A DNA stretch of 64,000 nt from Taeniopygia guttata (lineage: Eukaryota; Chordata; Aves; Passeriformes; Estrildidae): NCBI RefSeq assembly GCF_048771995.1, contig NC_133050.1:6744501-6808500 (forward strand). The letters are read 5' to 3'. The notes below the pieces were generated by a model. It saw nothing but the letters and a program-made list of their open reading frames with translations. It searched no databases and was not told where the DNA came from. Below, piece by piece: positions 51,230 to 61,683 of this stretch (positions are counted from its first letter, which is position 1; every line of letters begins with the position of its first letter). Both the position numbers and the translations under genes were made by a program.

Positions 51230-51235
51230 TTTACT
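51230..51235 (-). terminator. Possible POLR3C polyadenylation signal
   Basis: AGTAAA variant on the minus strand (plus TTTACT) 92 bases after the POLR3C stop. It is the best candidate seen. Confidence 0.4.
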
Positions 51236-51326
51236 CTCCTCAGCAGCACGAGCCCCGTGGGCAGAGGCAGCTGCTCCCTGTCCCGTCCCTGTCCCTGTCC
51301 CCCCCCTTGTCCCTGTCCCTGTCCCC

Positions 51327-54300
51327 TCACGGCCTCTTCATGGTGCTCTCGATGAACGCCTCCAGCACAAAGATGGTCTCATCCACCTGGTTCTCGCTGG
51401 CGTCGATCCTGGGGGACACACGGGGACGGGCAGCCCCCCACGAGGTCCCCAAGCCCCCCACGAGGTCCCCAGCCCCTGTCCCCAACCCCCCACGAGGTCC
51501 CCAAGCCCCCCATGAGGTCCCCAACCCTTGATGAGGTCCCCAACGCCCCACGAGGTCCCCAACCCCTGACAAGGTCCCCAACCCTCAACGAGGTTCCCAA
51601 CCCCTGTCCCCAACACCTCATGAGGTCCCCAACCCTTGATGAGGTCCCCAACCCTTGATGAGGTCCCCAACCCCTGTCCCCAACCTCCCCACAAGGTCCC
51701 CAATCCCTGTCCCCAACCCCCCCATGAGGTCCCCAACCCTTGACGAGGTCCCCAACCCTTGACGAGGTCCCCAACCCTCAACGAGGTCCCCAACCCCTGT
51801 CCCCAACCCTTGATGAGGTCCCCAACCCTTGATGAGGTCCCCAACCCACCACAAGGTCCCCAAGCCCCCCATGAGGTCCCTAACCCCCCATGAGGTCCCC
51901 AACCCCTGACAAGGTCCCCAACCCTCAACGAGGTCCCCAACCCCTGTCCCCAACACCCCACGAGGTCCCCAATCCCTGTCCTCAACCCTGCCATGAAGTC
52001 CCCAACCCTTGACGAGGTCCCCAACCCTCAATGAGGTTCCCAACCCCTGTCCCCAACCCACCACAAGGTCCCTAAGCCCCCCATGAGGTCCCCAAGCCCC
52101 CACGAGATCCCCAACCCTTGACAAGGTCTCCAACCCTTGATGAGGTCCCCAACCCCTGTCCCCAACCCCTCATGAGGTCCCCAAACCTTGATGAGGTCCC
52201 CAACCCCCCACGAGGTCCCCAACCCCCCACGAGGTCCCCAACCCCTCACGAGGTCCCCAACCCCCACAAGGTCCCCAACCCCCACAAGGTCCCCAACCCC
52301 CACAAGGTCCCCAACCCCCACAAGGTCCCCAACCGCCCCTCACTTGTTGACGTTGCGTTTGAGGTTCTCCAGCTGCTGCCTCTCGGGACCCGTGATCATC
52401 TCCTCCACCTCGTGCAGCTGCGCCGCCTCGGCCCCCGTGGCCTGCATGGAGGCCAGGATGGCCTCCACGCGCTGTGACTTCTCCAGGAGCCTCCTAGGAG
52501 GGAGCGGTGGGCGCGTGGGGACGTGGCACCGGTGGCTCTCTGGTGGCCACCACCCCCGGCCCATGGAGCTCACTTGTTCTCCCGCATCTCGTGGTGTCTT
52601 CGCTCCATCAGGTTGGCCACGCTCTGGGGGAGGGACAGGTGAGGAACAGGTGAAGGACAGGTGAAGGAACAAGGGGAGGAACAGGTGAAGGAACAGGTGA
52701 AGGAGCAGGTGAAGAAACAGGTGAAGAACAGGTGAAGAACAGGTGAAGAACAGGTGAAGAACAGGTGAAGGAGCAGGTGAAGAACAGGTGAAGGAACAGG
52801 TGAGGAACAGGTGGAGGAACAGGTGAAGGAGCAGGTGAGGAACAGGTGAAGGAACAGGTGAGGAACAGGTGGAGGAACAGGTGAAGGAGCAGGTGAAGAA
52901 CAGGTGAAGGAACAGGTGAAGAACAGGTGAAGAACAGGTGAAGAAACAAGGGGAGGAACAGGTGAAGGACAGGTGGAGGAACAGGTGAAGAACAGGTGAA
53001 GAAGCAGGTGAAGAAGCAGGTGAAGGAACAGGTGAAGGAACAGGTGGAGGAACAGGTGGAGGAACAGGTGGAGGACAGGTGAAGAACAAGTGAAGAACAG
53101 GTGAAGAACAGGTGAAGGAGCAGGTGAAGGAACAGGTGAGGAACAGGTGAGGAACAGGTGAAGAACAGGTGAAGAACAGGTGAAGAACAGGTGAAGAACA
53201 GGTGAGGAACAGGTGAAGGACAGGTGAAGAACAGGTGAAGAACAGGTGAAGGAGCAGGTGAAGGAACAGGTGAAGAACAGGTGAAGAACAGGTGAAGAAC
53301 AGGTGAGTACCCAGCACGGAAGTGCTGGGGAGCACTGAAGAACCCCGTGGTGGGACACATGCACAGTCACTGCCACCCCTGTGCCACCACCAGGGAGGGG
53401 ACTGTGACACCTGGACCCTGGAGCAGGAAGGAGCTCCAGAAGGACAGGAACCAGGTGACACCCCTGCCCAGGTGTGCTGGGGGGACACCAAGGGACCCTC
53501 CACTCCCAAAAACCCAGCAGGGGGACAGGGGGAGGACGGTCACCAGGATGGTGACATCTGGACATGGGGGCTGCAACGGTTCCCTGCAGCAGGGCCTGGA
53601 TTCCCTGGAAATTCCTCATGGATGGAGAAGGATTTGTGGTCCTGGGGGCCCAGAAGGTCCTTGGGATTCACCTGGTAGCACCTGTGGAGCAGCATCCGAG
53701 CAGCGGCCATCACGTTCACCGTGTACAGGTAAAAGGTGCGGGAGGGAGCGTGGTCAGGAGTCTTGGGAATCTCCTGGGGAAGGACAAAGGATGGTGGCAA
53801 CCAAATGGAAGTGTCTCCTTCTCCAAGGAGGAACCTGTGATCCCTCCCCAGATGGTTCCCCATGCCCAAATTCCAGGTGGGATCACTTGGAAGTGCCCAG
53901 AAATATCCATCACTTGGCCAGCTGTCACACCTGGACAATCTCTGAGATCCTAGAGCTGGGAATCTCCTGGGAATCATCTCCTGTGGAAGGATGGTAGCAA
54001 CCAAATGGAAGTATCTCCTTCTCCAGGAGTGTCCACGATTTCCCTGTGCCCAAATTCCAGGTGGGATCACTCGGAAGTGCCCAGCAGTTCCCACCACCTG
54101 ACCAGCTGTCACCTGGGCAATCTCTGGGATCCCAGAGCTGGGAAGGGCAAAGGATGGTGGGAACCAAATGGAAGTATCTCCTTCTCCAAGGAGGAACCTG
54201 TGATCCCTCCCCAGATGGTTCCTCATGCCCAAATTCCAGGTGGGATCACTCGGAAGTGCCCAGCAGTGCCCATCACACCTGGGCAATTTCTGAGATCCCA

Positions 54301-57300
54301 GAGCTGGGAATCAGCTCCTATGGAAGGATGGTGGCAACCAAATGGCAGTACCTCCTTCTCCAGGAGTGTCCACGAGTTCCCTGTGCCCAAATTCCAGGCG
54401 GGATCACTCGGAAGCGCCCGGCAGCGCCCATCCCACCTGGGCAATGCCTGGCACCCCTCACCTGCAGTGCCACCAGGTTCTCGGAGAGCATCCTGTAGAG
54501 CATGTCCTTGGCCTCCTTGGCCGGGATCATGGCGAAGTCCTCCACCTGCTTCTGCTCCAGGTGCTTCTTGCGCAGCAACAGCCGGAAAATTCGGGCGCAG
54601 CGGGAGCCGAACCTGGGCAGGGGGAGGGGGGTGAGGGAGGGAGGTGGGGAGGGGCTGGGGGGACTCCAGGTGCCCTCCCCTCACCTCTCCTCCACGATGG
54701 ATTCCAGCGTGGCCGTGGCCAGGGACACCAGGGCCTTGTGCAGGTCTGCAGGGGTTGAGGTCAAGGAGAATTCCGGAAAAAAATCCACCCCAAAAATCAC
54801 CCAATAATCCCCCAAATCAGACCAAAAATCTTCACCTCAAATCTGGCCAAAAATCACCCCAAAAATCCCAACATCCCCTGAAAATCCCCCCCAAATCAAC
54901 AAAAGATGCCCTGAAAATCACCCCAAAATCACCCAAATCTGCCCCAAATCACCCAGAATTCCCCAATATTCCTCCAAAATCATCCCTAAATCCCCCCCAA
55001 AATCCTCCAAATTCCCCACAAAATATCCCCCAAATCTGCCCAAAATCATCCCCAAATTCCCCAAACTCCCCCAAAAGATACTGACAGTGTAGGTGCCCCC
55101 TCCACTGTCCCCTGCCTTCCCCACGAACTCCAGCTGCAGGGACAGAGGACACAGAAAATGTGGAATTTTCCTTTAAAAAATTATTTTTCCTTAAAATTTG
55201 GAGTGGAAAGAGAAAGATTTCAGGAAACAAAAAATCTTTAATATATAATATAGTGTAATGTAATACAATTAATATAATTTAACATATATTATATATTATT
55301 ACATTACATTATATTATATATTTATATTACATTATATTACATTATATTACATTATATTACATTATATTACAATATATTACAATATATTACAATACAAACC
55401 AAAATATTGTAATATATATTACAATATTCATTATAATAATATATTATTATATATTACAATATAATATAATTAACAATATGATATAATAATATATATTATT
55501 TTATTTACATATTCTATTATTTATATATATAATATATTATATAAATTACATTTATATATTATTTATATATTATATATTTATCTATGTATGTATTATACAT
55601 TATATTTATATAATATATATTTATATATTATAGTATAATATATTATATATTTATATATAATATACAAATACTTTCTATATTATATTTATTTTTTAAATAT
55701 TATTTTTATATATTATATTTTATTATTATATTTATATGTTTATATCTTATATTTTTATATAAATGGGAAAATCTCACCGGATCATCGGCCAGCAGCGCCA
55801 AGTATTGATCCAGCACGGCTTTGCTAATGTTGTACCCGGCAGGGAGAGACCTGAAAATCTGAAAAACGGCAGAAAAAAGGTAAAAACCACAGAAATAAAG
55901 GTAAAAAACATAGAAAAAAGGTTAAAAACACAAAACACAAACAAAAGCAGGAATGGGAAGGGATGCCAAGGGCTGGGATGGATTTTGGGATTTTTTTTGG
56001 GTATTTTTGGGGAGGGATTTTGGGTCATTTTTGGGGTGGTTTTTGGGTTATTTTTGGGGTGGGTTTTGGGATGTTTTTGGGGTTATTTTGGGGTGGGTTT
56101 GGGGATGTTTTTGGGGTTATTTTGGGGTGGGTTTGGGGATGTTTTTGGAATTTTTTGAGCTGGTTTTTGAGGTGCTTTTTGTGTGTTTTTTTTGGGTATT
56201 TTCAAGGAGGGATTTGGGTTTATTTTGGGGTGGTTTCTGGGGTGTTTTTTGGGGCTATTTTGTGGTATTTTTGTGGTGGTTTTTGGGGTATTTTTGGGAG
56301 GGATTTGGGGTTATTTTGGGGTATTTTAGGGGTGTTTTTTGGGATGTTTTTGGGGAGAGATTTGAGGTTATTTTGGGGTGGTTTTGGGGCGGGTTTTGGG
56401 ATGCTTTAGGAATGTTTTGGGCTGCTTTTGGGATGTTTTTTGGGGTATTTTCAGGGTTATTTTTGGGGTGGTTTCTGGGCTGGTTTTGGGGTATTTTTGG
56501 GCTTATTTTGGGGAATTTTGGACCCACCTCATTGGAGGAGAGGGGCTGAGTGTGGGAGGCGCCCGAGGCCGTGGTCACCTCGCTCATGCGAAGCATCGTC
56601 CTCACCACCTCACTGCTGGTCTGTGTGGGAAAAACAGGAATTAGAGAGGGAAAATGAGGAATTAGGGTGGGAAAAGGAGGAATTAGAGAGGAAAAGCAGG
56701 AATTAGAGAGGGAAACTCAGGAATTAGGGTGGGAGCACACACCTGGTCCATCCTGCTGGCCACGGCACTGACCAGAGCCTGGTCTCGGAAATGTTGGTGG
56801 AAACGTTCCAGGTTCACCTGCCAGTAAATTCCATCATCTGGGGGAGGCTGGGGGAAAAAAAAAGGCAAAAAATGAGGAAAAAGTGCCAGGAAAAATGAGG
56901 GAAAAGCCACAAAAATGAGGAAAAAGAGCCAGGAAAAGGGAGGGGAAAATGAGGAAAAGGAGTCTTGAAAAATGAGGAAAAAGAGGCACAAAATGAGGGA
57001 TGGGAGGCAGAAAAAAAAAGGAAAAAGCCACAAAAATGAGGAAAAAGAGCCTTGAAAATGAGGAAAAAAAGCCTCAAGAAATGAGGATAAAGAGACATAA
57101 AAATGAGGAAAAAGAGCCATAAAAAACAAGGAAAAGTTTCCCCAGAATTTTGGGAATTTGGATCCCAGGACCTCGGAGCTTCCTCCCTCCTGCTTCTGCC
57201 TTTTGGCTCTGTGCTCGCCCTCCTCTTCCTCATCACACGAGTGTCTCCTCTTCCCTTTGCCTGAAAACCCAAAATTATATATGTAAAGTTTATGAACTGA

Positions 57301-60300
57301 CATAAAAATGGTATTTAAGTTGTACAATAATTATATAGAAAGTATATTAAATTTGTATGTATAAATTATATACAAGTGATACTAAAATTATATAGAAAGC
57401 ATATATAAATTATATATAAATTGTATACAAGTACATAAATTATATATAAACAACAGAAATTATAAAAAATATATATAACATAAAATTATATATAAATGAT
57501 ATATAATATGTAAATGACATATAGACAATATATGATATAAAATTATATATAAAAATATAAAAGTATATAAAAATTGTATAAAACTAGATATGAAGACATA
57601 AAATTATATATAAATTATACACAACTACATATAAACAATATATAAGTAATGCAGAAATTATAAAAATTATATATAAATGATACTTAAATTATATAAAAAT
57701 TATACATAAATTATATAAAATTATATATAAACTATACATAAATTATCTATAAAAGTATACTGAAAAGTTTAAAAATGAAGTTTAAAGTTTAAAGATAATT
57801 TAAAAAAATATAATAATTTTAATTTTTAAAATTTAACTTCGATTCTAATTTTAAAAAATGTAATAATTTCAATTTTTAAAATTTATTTTTAATTCTAATT
57901 TTTAAAAATGCAACAATTAGAGTTTTTACGAATCATTTCGACATAACAAATAATTTAAATCGATGTTTAAAATTAAACGGATTTTTACAAAGCCGGGGCT
58001 GTGTCTCACCGCCGAGGCCGAGGCGCGGCACGAGGAACCTGTCCTTGTCCTCGCTGGCCGGGGCAGGCGGCGGCACCCTGGCGTCGGGGGGCACCTCGGG
58101 GGGCAGCACGGGGGGCGCGGGGCAGCGCTGGATGAAGTGGGTGTCGGCCAGGCGCACGAAAGTGGCCGAGACCTCGCTGACATCCATGGACTTCCCGTCT
58201 GGAGGGAGGAGAAACACCTGGGGTGGGGCTGAGGGTCAGGAGGGACACTCAGGGTGGGGCTGGGGATGAGGAGGGACACGTTGGTTGGGGCTGAGGGTCA
58301 GGAGGGACACCTTGGGTGGTGAGGAAGATGAAGATGGACACGTTGGGTGGTGAGGAGGATGAGGAGGGACACGTTGGGTGGTGAGGAGGATGAGGAGGGA
58401 CACCTTGAGTGGTGCTGGGGATGAAGAGAAACAACTGGGGTGGGGCTGAGGATGAGGAGGGACACGTTGGTTAGGGCTGAGGGTCAGGAGGGACACGTTG
58501 GGTGGCGAGGAGGATGAAGATGGACACTTTGGGTGGTGAGGAGGATGAAGATGGACACGTTGGGTGGAGCTGAGGATGAGGAGGGACACGTTGGGTGGTG
58601 CTGAGGATGAGGAGGGACACGTTGGGTGGTGCTGGGGATGAGGAGGGACATGTTGGGTGGTGAGGAGGATGAGGAAGGACATGTTGGGTGGTGCTGGGGA
58701 TGAGGAGGGACACGTTGGGTTGTGACGAGGATGAGGAGGTACACCTTCGGTGGGGCTGAGGGTCAGGAGGGACACCTTGGGTGGTGAGGAAGATGAAGAT
58801 GGACACGTTGGGTGGTGCTGAGGATGAGGAGGGACACGTTGGGTGGGGCTGAGGGTCAGGAGGGACACCTTGAGTGGTGCTGAGGATGAAGAAGGACACA
58901 GTGGGTGGTGCTGAGGATGAAGATGGACACCTTGAGTGGGGCTGAGGGTCAGGAGGAACACGTTGGGTGGTGCTGGGGATGAGGAAGGACACGTTGGGTG
59001 GTGCTGAGGATGAAGATGGACACCTTGAGTGGGGCTGAGGATGAGGAAGGACATGTTGGGTGGTGCTGGGGATGAGGAGGGAGGAGAGACACATTCCCAC
59101 CTTCCATGGTCTCGGTGAGGCGCTCGGCCACCCTGGCCACGGCAGAGCTCATGGGGAGGTGCCCATGGACCACCAGTAGTTCCTCTACCATGTCTCCAAA
59201 AAACACCGTAGAGTACCTGTGATCCCATCCACCATTCCCAAATCCCATTTTTATTGAGGAAGGAGCTTCCCTCTCACCTTCCATGGTCTCGGTGAGGTGC
59301 TTGGCCACCCTGACCATGGCATCACTCATGGGGAGGTGCCCATGGAGCAGAAATCCCTCCACCAGTTCTCCAACATCCTACAGTGCCTCCAATCCCGCTC
59401 GCCAACTAAACCTCGTCCCAAATCCCATTTTTATTGAGGAAGGAGCTTCCCTCTCACCTTCCATGGTCTCGGTGAGGCGCTCGGCCACCCTGGCCACGGC
59501 GGCGCTCATGGGGAGGTGTCCGTGGAGCAGCAGCTCCTCCACCAGCAGCTCGCCGGGGTCGCCGTAGAGCGTCTTGGCCGTGTAGATGTAGCGGGGGTAG
59601 CGCAGGAGGCGCAGGACGCGCCGGCTCCGCGCCTCGTACTCCACCGGGCCCCGCGGCTGCGGCGCGTAGCGCGCCAGCCCGTGCTGCAGGAGCACGCACA
59701 GCGCCTTCTTCACCTGCGGGCAGGGAGGGAATGCCCAGCTTTTCATGGGAATAAACCGTGGGAATGGCGGTGCCACTCGCGCGGATAAAGCGTTCCTTTT
59801 AGTGGGAGTAGTGGGAATTACGCCGTGGCTTTTTGTGGAAATTATGGGGATTACCCCGTCCATTTTAATGGGAATTACCCCATCCTTTTTAATGGGAATT
59901 AACCGGTCCCTTCTAGTGGGAATAATGGGAATTACCCTGTCCCTTCTAGTGGGAATAATGGGAACAATGGGAATAACCCTGTGCCTTTTAATGGGAATTA
60001 CCCCGTCCCTTTTAATGGGAATTACCTCATCCCTTTTAATGGGAATTAACCGGTCCCTTCTAGTGGGAATAATGGGAATGACCCCATCCCTTTTAATAGG
60101 AATAATGGGAATTACCCCGTCCCTTTTAATGGGAATAACAGGAATTACCCCATCCCTTTTAATGGAAACTAACCAGTCCCTTTTGGTGGGAATAATGGGA
60201 ATTATGGGAATTACCCCGTGGCTTTTAATGGGAATTACCCCATCCCTTTTAATGGGAATAATGGGAATCACCCTGTGCATTTAATGGGAATAACCCCAAC

Positions 60301-61143
60301 CCCTTTAATGAAAATAATGGGAATTACAAAATGCCTTTTAATGGAAATAATAGGAATTACCCCATGCCTTTTAATGGGAATGATCCTGTGCCTTTTAATG
60401 GGAATTACCCCATCCCTTTTAATGGGAATAACGGGAAATACCCCATCCCTTTTCATGGGAATAATGGGAATTACCCCATCACTTTTCATGGGAATAAACC
60501 GTGGGAATGGTATTGCCATTTGTGGGAATAAACTGCTCCTTTTAGTGGAAATAGTGGGAATTACCCATCCCTTTTAATGGGAATAATGGGAATTACCCCA
60601 TTCCTTTTAATGGGAATTAACTGGTCCCTTCTAGTGGGAATAATGGGAATTACCCCGTCCCTTTCAGCGGGAATAATGGAAATTACCCTGTGCCTTTTAA
60701 TGGAAATTACCTTTTAATAGAAATAATAGGAATTACCCTGTACCTTTTAATGGGAATAATGGGAATAACCCCATCCCTTTTAATGGGAACAACCCTGTCC
60801 CTTTTCATAGGAATAAACCCATATTAATTTCAAATTCATTTTAAACCACATATCAACTTCAAATAATTACAAATCATTTCTTATTAATCACAAATTAATT
60901 TTAAAATTCATATTAATTTCGAATAATTTCTTCTTAATTTCCAATAACATGCAATTATTTTAATTCTTTTTTAAATTTAAACCCTTTCTCCCTTACCTGA
61001 TCCGGCAGCAGCCCCGTGTCCCCCACCAGCAACCGCAACGGCCGCGGGCCGGTCCGGAGTAGAGAATTCCCAACTTTTTCCACAATTTCGCCAAAATTCT
61101 CCCGCAGCAGGAGGGAGCAGAGCCGGAGCTCCGCTTGAGTCAT
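51327..61143 (-). CDS. POLR3C: RNA polymerase III subunit C3 (RPC62)
   Basis: Complete; fourteen coding exons in transcript order: 61143-60997, 59713-59458, 58198-58010, 57260-57172, 56847-56743, 56620-56528, 55858-55778, 55133-55082, 54745-54685, 54612-54462, 53773-53672, 52623-52574, 52493-52344, 51408-51327; 535 residues (human 534). The subunit forms, with POLR3F and POLR3G, the Pol III subcomplex needed for initiation, and is built of winged helices. Matches are MTQAELRLCSLLLRENFGEI, KKALCVLLQHGL, RYPRYIYTAKTLYGD, EVSATFVRLADTHFIQRCP, GKGKRRHSCDEEEEGE, PDDGIYWQVNLERFHQHFRD, SEVVRTMLRMSE, LPAGYNISKAVLDQYLALLA, FGSRCARIFRLLLRKKHLEQ, IPKTPDHAPSRTFYLYTVN and ESTMKRP. The donor of the fourth exon (GAG/GTCCTG at 57172) is weak but phase-correct. 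It is divergent from RNF115, as on human 1q21.1. Confidence 0.97.
51415..52340. repeat. CCCCAACCCTTGATGAGGTC minisatellite, POLR3C last intron
   Basis: About 45 units of 19 to 21 bases, CCCCAACCCTTGACGAGGTC with CACAAGGT and CCCCTGTC variants. Confidence 0.92.
52625..53310. repeat. GAACAGGTGAAGAACAGGTG minisatellite, POLR3C intron
   Basis: About 55 copies of an 11 to 13 base unit AGGTGAAGAAC or AGGTGAAGGAAC, next to the exon at 52574-52623. Every unit contains CAGGTGA on the plus strand, which reads TCACCTG on the gene strand. Confidence 0.93.
53774..54450. repeat. About 170-bp tandem repeat with copies of a POLR3C exon start
   Basis: Roughly four copies of a 150 to 175 base unit (GGAATCTCCTGGG, AAGGATGGTGGCAACCAAAT, CCAAATTCCAGGTGGGATCA, GTGCCCAGCAGT). 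The unit includes the acceptor and first bases of the exon at 53672-53773, so decoy acceptors reading CCCAG/GAGATTCCCAG on the gene strand lie upstream near 53965. Confidence 0.85.
55210..55765. repeat. AT-rich low-complexity block, POLR3C intron 7
   Basis: Over 550 bases of almost pure A/T: ATATTACATT and TATATTATAT runs, with a (TATATTACAT)n section at 55300-55390. Strong hairpin potential. No gene. Confidence 0.9.
55985..56525. repeat. TTTTTGGGGTTATTTTGGGGTGG array, POLR3C intron 6
   Basis: About 22 units of 22 to 26 bases with GGTTTTTGGGATGTTTTTGGG variants. Confidence 0.9.
56855..57135. repeat. AAAATGAGGAAAAAGAGCC array, POLR3C intron 4
   Basis: About 13 units of 19 to 22 bases. On the gene strand this is an extended polypyrimidine tract immediately before the acceptor of the next exon. 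Confidence 0.88.
57270..57960. repeat. AT-rich block, POLR3C intron 3
   Basis: About 690 bases dominated by AAATTATATATAAA-type units, ending in AATTTTTAAAATTTA repeats. Very unlike the first 49 kb. No gene. Confidence 0.88.
58205..59095. repeat. GAGGAGGGACACGTTGGGTGGTGCTGAGGAT minisatellite, POLR3C intron 2
   Basis: About 29 units of 30 to 32 bases, GGACACGTTGGGTGGTGAGG and GGTGCTGAGGATGAGGAG combinations. Confidence 0.93.
59096..59457. repeat. Two 180-bp copies of the POLR3C exon 2 end with donor
   Basis: The last about 100 bases of exon 2 and its donor (gene strand ACCATGGAAG/GTGAGAGG) recur at exactly 180-base spacing, at about 59276 and 59096; the real edge is at 59458. Each unit also has the exon-derived stretch and TTTTTATTGAGGAAGGAGCT, which is a gene-strand AATAAA. 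Confidence 0.93.
59790..60830. repeat. CCTTTTAATGGGAATTACCC minisatellite, POLR3C intron 1
   Basis: About 45 units of 20 to 35 bases, CCTTTTAATGGGAATTACCC with AATAATGGG insertions. It is AT-richer than arrays on the left side of the window. Confidence 0.93.
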
Positions 61144-61683
61144 CCCGGCGGCTCCGGTAAATCCAAGGAACGGAACGGAACGCGAGAGGAAAGGAGAAAG
61201 AGGAAAGGAAAGGAGAAAGAACGGCTGAGGGGAGAGAGAGGAGACATGGCTGACCCCGCTGCGGATCCCCTCCCGGGGGGGAGAATCAGCCGCTCCCCAG
61301 GTAGAATTTCCCTTTCCGTGCCCTCCCACGGGTGGGATCCTCGCCCCGTCCCGGTTTCCCGGTGCCCCCTCCGCCCTCACCGCCAGGCGCGGCCTAGGCC
61401 GCCATCACCATCACGGCCGCCATCACCGTCACCATGACAACGGCTCCGCGCCGCCTCCACTTCCTGTACATCACTTCCGCCACCGCTGCCCGCCTCCCCT
61501 ATTGAGACGCCACCACCAGGGGGCGCCACGCCGCTGCCCGCCCCGCTGGGGCCGCTCTAGCCCGCCCCGCCGCGCTTTGCTTGGCCGCGGGCGGAGCAGA
61601 CGAGTTGACCGGAAGTGCGGGGCCGCTCTGGGCTGCGCTCGCTGCTCCCGGAGGAGTGACGGCAGAGGAGGCCGTGAGGGAAG
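61144..61683. promoter_or_regulatory. Bidirectional promoter of POLR3C and RNF115
   Basis: Only 540 bases separate the two start codons. The stretch is CpG-rich with ETS-type CACTTCCTG and CACTTCCGCC (61457-61486), ACCGGAAGTG (61609-61618), and AAGATGGCGG (61681-61690), which contains the RNF115 start codon. CCGCCATCACC repeats lie at 61400-61435. Confidence 0.7.
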
